Below, piece by piece: positions 60,015-64,000 of a stretch of DNA of 64,000 nt; the stretch's first letter is position 1; each line of letters opens with the position of its first letter. Source of the DNA: Luteibacter sp. (GTDB taxonomy: Bacteria; Pseudomonadota; Gammaproteobacteria; Xanthomonadales; Rhodanobacteraceae). The DNA is taken from NCBI RefSeq assembly GCF_009912395.1, contig NZ_WNDO01000004.1, forward strand, positions 124,001-188,000. The letters run 5' to 3'. Made by a program: the position numbers and the translations under genes. The notes beneath the pieces were generated by a model that had not been told where the DNA came from, did no database searches, and worked only from the letters and a program-made list of their open reading frames with translations.

Positions 60015-61139
60015 ATGTCGCTCCGCCTCTCCATTCCGCTTCGCCATACGCTGCTCGCGACCGCCGTCGTCCTTGGGCTCGCGGCCTGTTCGCACGGCGC
60101 GGCCGTGCAGGACGCCACCCCTGATGTCGTGAACGACCATGGCGTCCGCCATGTGCCCGAGCATTCGCCCTTGCGCGAGCGACTGAAGGTGCAGCCGGTG
60201 GAAGTACGCGACATCGACCATCCGCTCTCCACGCCCGCCATGGTCGAGGCCGATCCGGCGCATACACTCAACATCCTGCCGCCGGCGACCGGCCGCGTGC
60301 TCGAACTGAAGGTGGCGCTCGGCGACCGCGTCACGCGCGGACAGGTACTGGCGGTGATCGCCTCCGGTGACTATGCGCAAGCGGCAGCGGACGAGGCTCG
60401 CGCGCACGACGCACTGGACCTCGCCGCCAAGGCGATGGAACGCGCCAAGGGCGTGAACGAAGCGGGCGGCGCAGCGCAGAAAGACCTCGAAGCCACACAG
60501 AGTGCCTATGCGCAGGCCCAGGCCGAATACCAGCGTGCCGCGAACCGCCTCGCCGCGCTCGGCAAGGTGTCGGGTAGCGGCAGCTCACGTGGCGTCGCGG
60601 TGGTGTCGCCCGTGGACGGCAGCGTGACGGCCCTGTCCGCGGCCACCGGTGGCTTCGTGAACGACCCGAACGCCTCGCTGATGACCATCACCGACCTGGG
60701 CCACGTCTGGGTTACCGCCAACCTCGCGGAGAACGACGTGCGCGAAGTGACGCGTGGCCAGCGCGCGGACATCGTGTTGCCCGCGTGGCCGGGACGTACC
60801 TTCCAGGGTGTCGTGCAGTCGGTCAGCGACGTGCTCGACCCGGATTCGCGCCGCGTGAAGGCACGCATCGCGGTGCCCAATGACCAGGGCGAACTCAAGG
60901 CCAACATGTATGCCACGGCCACCTTCGAGGTGCCGCGCGAGAAGGCCGTGCTGGTGCCGCAGTCGGCGTTGCTGATGAACAACGACGACGTCACCGTGCT
61001 GGTGGAGACCGCGCCGTGGACCTTCACCCGCCGCGCGGTGGTGCTCGGTGGCGATGAAGGCGACGACGCGCGGATCGTGAAAGGCCTCGCCCCGGGAGAC
61101 CGCGTGGTGACGGCGGGCGGAGTGCTCATCAATGATTGA
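60015..61139 (+). CDS. Periplasmic adaptor lipoprotein of a metal RND pump (CusB/CzcB-like)
   Basis: The ATG at 60015 (AAGGGAA upstream) gives 374 residues. The signal peptide ends in a lipobox (LGLAAC, Cys24), so it is a lipoprotein. Lipoyl halves (ILPPATGRVLELKVALGDRV and VVSPVDGSVTALSAATGGFV) flank an Ala-rich coiled coil. It joins the downstream permease to an outer-membrane channel that is not in the window. Overlaps the permease gene by eight bases. Confidence 0.9.
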   Translation: MSLRLSIPLRHTLLATAVVLGLAACSHGAAVQDATPDVVNDHGVRHVPEHSPLRERLKVQPVEVRDIDHPLSTPAMVEADPAHTLNILPPATGRVLELKVALGDRVTRGQVLAVIASGDYAQAAADEARAHDALDLAAKAMERAKGVNEAGGAAQKDLEATQSAYAQAQAEYQRAANRLAALGKVSGSGSSRGVAVVSPVDGSVTALSAATGGFVNDPNASLMTITDLGHVWVTANLAENDVREVTRGQRADIVLPAWPGRTFQGVVQSVSDVLDPDSRRVKARIAVPNDQGELKANMYATATFEVPREKAVLVPQSALLMNNDDVTVLVETAPWTFTRRAVVLGGDEGDDARIVKGLAPGDRVVTAGGVLIND

Positions 61140-64000
61140 TCGTTTCATCGCCTGGTGCCTGCACCGCCGGGCCATCGTGTTTGGCGTGTCGCTGCTGGTG
61201 CTCGTCTACGGCTACTACGCCTGGACGCAGCTGGCGGTGGAGGCCTATCCCGAACTCAGCGACGTCACCGCGCAGGTCACCACGCAGGTGCCCGGCCTGG
61301 CCGCCGAGGAAATCGAACAGCAGATCACGACGCCGCTGGAGCGTGCGCTGGCGGGCACGCCGGGTGCCGTCTCCATGCGCTCCAGCAGCACGTTCGGCCT
61401 CTCGCTCATCACCCTGACCTTCCGCGAGGGCGCCGAAGACTACTGGTCGCGCCAACGTGTCACCGAACGCCTTGCCGGCGTGACCCTGCCGCCGGGCATC
61501 ACGCCCACGCTGGACCCGGTGTCGGGACCGGCGGGCGAGATCTACCGCTACACGCTCGAATCGGACACGAAGAACCTGATGCAGCTGTCCGAGATCCAGC
61601 GCTGGAAGGTCATCCCTGCGCTCCAGCAGGTGCCGGGTGTCGCCAACGTCGACAACTTCGGCGGCTTCACCAAGGAGTTCCAGCTGGAGGTGGACCCGGA
61701 GAAGCTGTTGCAGTTCGGCGTGGGCATGAACGATGTCGTCAACGCGCTCAGCGCCAACAACACCAATGCCGGTGGCGGGCGTGTGACGCGCGGCGAACAG
61801 TCGTACGTGATCCAAGGCGAAGGCCTGATGCGCTCGCTGAAGGACATGGGCGACGTGGTGGTCACCCAGCACAACGGCGACCCGGTGCGCGTGCGCGACC
61901 TGGGCAAGTTGCAATACGGTCACCAGATCCGCGAAGGCATCCTCGGTAAGGACAACAATCCGGATGCCATCGAAGGCATCGTCGACCTGCTGCTGCATGA
62001 AAACCCCTCGCAGGTGCTGAAAGGCATCCATGCCCGCGTCGACGAGCTGAACAAGGAACTGGCCCCGCAGGGTGTACGCGTTGTGCCATTCCTCGACCGT
62101 GACGAATTGGTCCAGGCCACGGTGGAAAAGGTCTCGCACACGGTCATCGAAGGCGTCGGCCTGGTCTGCATCGTGCTGATCCTGTTCCTGGGCAGCCCGC
62201 GCAGCGCGATGGTGGCGGCGGTGACGATCCCGTTCGCGCTGGTCACCGCCTTCATCGTGATGCATTTCACGAAGATGCCGGCGAACCTCTTCTCGTTGGG
62301 TGCGATCGACTTCGGCGTGATCGTGGATGGTGCCATCGTCGTGACCGAGGCCATCCTGCGCAAGCGCGAATCGCGCCCGGAAGGCTGGCTGCACGAGACC
62401 GACGTGCTCGCCGCCACGAAGCAGGTGGCTCGCCCCATTTTCTTCGCGACGCTGATCATCATCACGGCCTATGCGCCGCTGCTGGCCTTCGAACGCGCGG
62501 AAGGCAAGCTGTTCTCGCCGATGGCCCACACCGTGGGTTACGCACTGATCGGCGCGTTGATCTGCGCCATCGCCATCGTGCCCGCGCTGGCCTGGCTGGC
62601 GCTGCGCAAGCCGCGGAAGATCTTCCACAACAAGCCGTTGGAACGTCTGCAGCTGGGCTATCGGCGTTCGCTGGAACGTCTGCTCGGACGGCCGCGTATC
62701 GCCTATGCCATCGCCATCGCGGCGCTGATCGCCGTGCTGACGTTGGGTGCTTCGATCGGACGCGAATTTCTTCCCGACCTCGACGAGGGTTCGCTCTGGG
62801 TGCAGGTCCAGTTGCCCAGCGGCCTGTCGCTGGAAAAGGCCAGCGAGATGGCCAGCGAGTATCGCCACGCCGTGCGCGAGTTCCCCGAGGTGAGTTACGT
62901 GGTCACCCAGCTGGGGCGCAACGATACGGGTAGCGATCCGTGGACGCCCTCGCACATCGAATCGGGTGTGGGTTTGAAGCCTTACGACCAGTGGCCGTCC
63001 GGCGAGACCAAGGCCGAGTTCATCCGTCGTCTCAATAAGCGGCTCCAGGCCATCCCCGGTATCAGCGTGGGTATCAGCCAGCCGATCATCGACGGCGAGA
63101 ACGACATGGTGGGTGGTGCGCACAGCCCGCTGGTGCTGCGCATCTACGGCGACGACTTCAAGGAACTGCGCCGCATCGGCAGCGAAATCGTCGACGTGCT
63201 CCACGAAACGCCGGGCACGGCGGATGCATCGCTGTTTCAGGAGCCGCCGATTCCGCAGCTCACCATCAGCGTCGATCGCGACGCCGCCGCGCGTTATGGC
63301 ATCAACGTGTCGGACATCAATACGCTGATCCAGACGGGCGTCGGTGGCGCCGCGATTACCCAGGCGTATGTGGAAGACCGCGTCTACAACGTTACCGCCC
63401 GCGTGCCGCATACCATCGCGGCCGATCCGGATGCGCTTGGTCGCCTCGTGCTGACCGCGCCGTCCGGTGCGCGCGTGCCGCTGGCGATGGTCACGCGGAT
63501 CACGATGCAGACGGGCGAGAGCACGATCGCGCACGAACAGGGCCACCGGCAGATCACGGTGCGTATCGATAATCGCGACCGTGCCCTGTCGGAGTATCTC
63601 GCGGACGCACAGTCACGTATCGCGTCGAAAGTGCACTTCGATACGTCGAAGTACCGCCTGCAGTGGGCGGGTCAGTTCGAGAACCAGCAGCGTGCGCAGT
63701 CGCGCCTGGTACTGGTGATGGGTCTGGTGCTGGCCGTGATGGCGGTGTTCCTCTTCGCCGAGTTCGGCAACCTGCGCCAGGCCGTGCTCGTGCTCGCGGT
63801 GGTGCCGCTGGCGGCGCTCGGTGGCCTGATCTCGTTGCATGTGAAGGGCGAGACACTGAATATCGCAACGGCCGTCGGCTTTATCGCGTTGTTTGGCGTG
63901 GCCGTGCAGAACGGCATCATCATGGTGGCGAACTTCAACCGCATGCGACGCGAAGGCCACGACGTGCGGGAATCGGTGCTGACGGGTGCGAGCGAACGTT
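61132..64000 (+). CDS. Heavy-metal RND permease (CusA/CzcA-like), 3' end outside window
   Basis: The ATG at 61132 opens a frame that runs off the window end after about 956 codons. The N-terminus (MIDRFIAWCLHRRAIVFGVS) and the helix-4 motif GAIDFGVIVDGAIVVTEAIL are typical of the heavy-metal-efflux RND class rather than the drug class. Substrate class (Cu/Ag or Zn/Co/Cd) cannot be fixed from the visible motifs. The nearby copper-linked bufferin operons favour copper, by context only. Confidence 0.92.
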   Translation, partial: MIDRFIAWCLHRRAIVFGVSLLVLVYGYYAWTQLAVEAYPELSDVTAQVTTQVPGLAAEEIEQQITTPLERALAGTPGAVSMRSSSTFGLSLITLTFREGAEDYWSRQRVTERLAGVTLPPGITPTLDPVSGPAGEIYRYTLESDTKNLMQLSEIQRWKVIPALQQVPGVANVDNFGGFTKEFQLEVDPEKLLQFGVGMNDVVNALSANNTNAGGGRVTRGEQSYVIQGEGLMRSLKDMGDVVVTQHNGDPVRVRDLGKLQYGHQIREGILGKDNNPDAIEGIVDLLLHENPSQVLKGIHARVDELNKELAPQGVRVVPFLDRDELVQATVEKVSHTVIEGVGLVCIVLILFLGSPRSAMVAAVTIPFALVTAFIVMHFTKMPANLFSLGAIDFGVIVDGAIVVTEAILRKRESRPEGWLHETDVLAATKQVARPIFFATLIIITAYAPLLAFERAEGKLFSPMAHTVGYALIGALICAIAIVPALAWLALRKPRKIFHNKPLERLQLGYRRSLERLLGRPRIAYAIAIAALIAVLTLGASIGREFLPDLDEGSLWVQVQLPSGLSLEKASEMASEYRHAVREFPEVSYVVTQLGRNDTGSDPWTPSHIESGVGLKPYDQWPSGETKAEFIRRLNKRLQAIPGISVGISQPIIDGENDMVGGAHSPLVLRIYGDDFKELRRIGSEIVDVLHETPGTADASLFQEPPIPQLTISVDRDAAARYGINVSDINTLIQTGVGGAAITQAYVEDRVYNVTARVPHTIAADPDALGRLVLTAPSGARVPLAMVTRITMQTGESTIAHEQGHRQITVRIDNRDRALSEYLADAQSRIASKVHFDTSKYRLQWAGQFENQQRAQSRLVLVMGLVLAVMAVFLFAEFGNLRQAVLVLAVVPLAALGGLISLHVKGETLNIATAVGFIALFGVAVQNGIIMVANFNRMRREGHDVRESVLTGASER

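Noticed and set aside
61129-63546. 805-codon minus-strand frame opposite the metal RND permease
   Set aside because: The opposite strand encodes a clear CusA/CzcA-like protein; this frame is His/Arg/Asp-rich shadow.
1-64000. CRISPR array or insertion sequence
   Set aside because: No regularly spaced direct repeats with unique spacers, and no transposase gene or terminal repeats were seen.

Overview
The window is a chromosomal segment of a GC-rich gammaproteobacterium, most likely a member of the Xanthomonadales (Rhodanobacteraceae such as Luteibacter or Dyella). Evidence for this is a Clp-type Crp/Fnr regulator and a 261-residue SpeD that both look like the Xanthomonas proteins, a neighbouring coq7, a trpG-trpD-trpC cluster, Xanthomonad-style REP repeats (core TGTAGGAGCGCGC) and many paired regulator/efflux genes. 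Both ends cut through RND transporter genes. I saw no prophage, insertion sequence, rRNA or CRISPR array.

Layout. 1-3540: 3' part of an RND permease and its adaptor. 3636-9434: a folate-independent methionine synthesis cluster (MetF-like protein, flavin reductase, DUF1852/MesX, core methionine synthase MesD, MetR-like LysR regulator). 9474-11949: a MarR-controlled MFS/hydrolase operon with a striking double operator. 11971-14702: membrane protein, LysR regulator, DUF4865 protein and tautomerase. 15185-18447: trpGDC plus a HAD phosphatase. 18451-24141: housekeeping genes (TSUP permease, MarR-GNAT fusion, clp, speD, coq7, rplM-rpsI, tRNA-Gln). 24265-29767: dehydrogenase, secreted protease and assorted secreted or cytosolic proteins. 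29872-36433: a Fur-box-led iron/heme uptake locus (FecI, FecR, STN-containing TonB receptor, ExbB, ExbD, TonB). 36497-42292: small-molecule enzymes and regulators, including a TetR/dipeptidase pair with a 43-bp palindrome and two overlapping 2OG-Fe(II) oxygenases. 42293-44217: repeat-rich, gene-poor. 44218-47924: a CadC-like transmembrane regulator carrying an nSTAND1 NTPase, overlapping a small unknown gene. 48159-49897: receiver-only response regulator, GH108-like muramidase and two small genes. 49926-52230: two tandem MASE1-like membrane proteins and the relic of a third. 52899-59239: an ECF sigma factor flanked by two NrsF anti-sigma proteins, divergent from two consecutive bufferin (MNIO/RiPP) operons. 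60015-64000: a CusBA-like heavy-metal RND system.

The most coherent system is the last one. Three copies of the same ECF promoter pattern, TGTAACC-N16-CGAA, lie in front of the nrsF-sigma-nrsF operon, bufA1 and bufA2. They define a local metal-stress regulon: two Cys-rich RiPP precursors of different Cys pattern, each with its own MNIO enzyme and partner protein, a shared DoxX protein, and next door a metal RND pump whose leader carries a canonical G-quadruplex motif. The second notable system is the MesD/MesX methionine synthase cluster. The third is the nSTAND1-CadC membrane regulator with its small partner.
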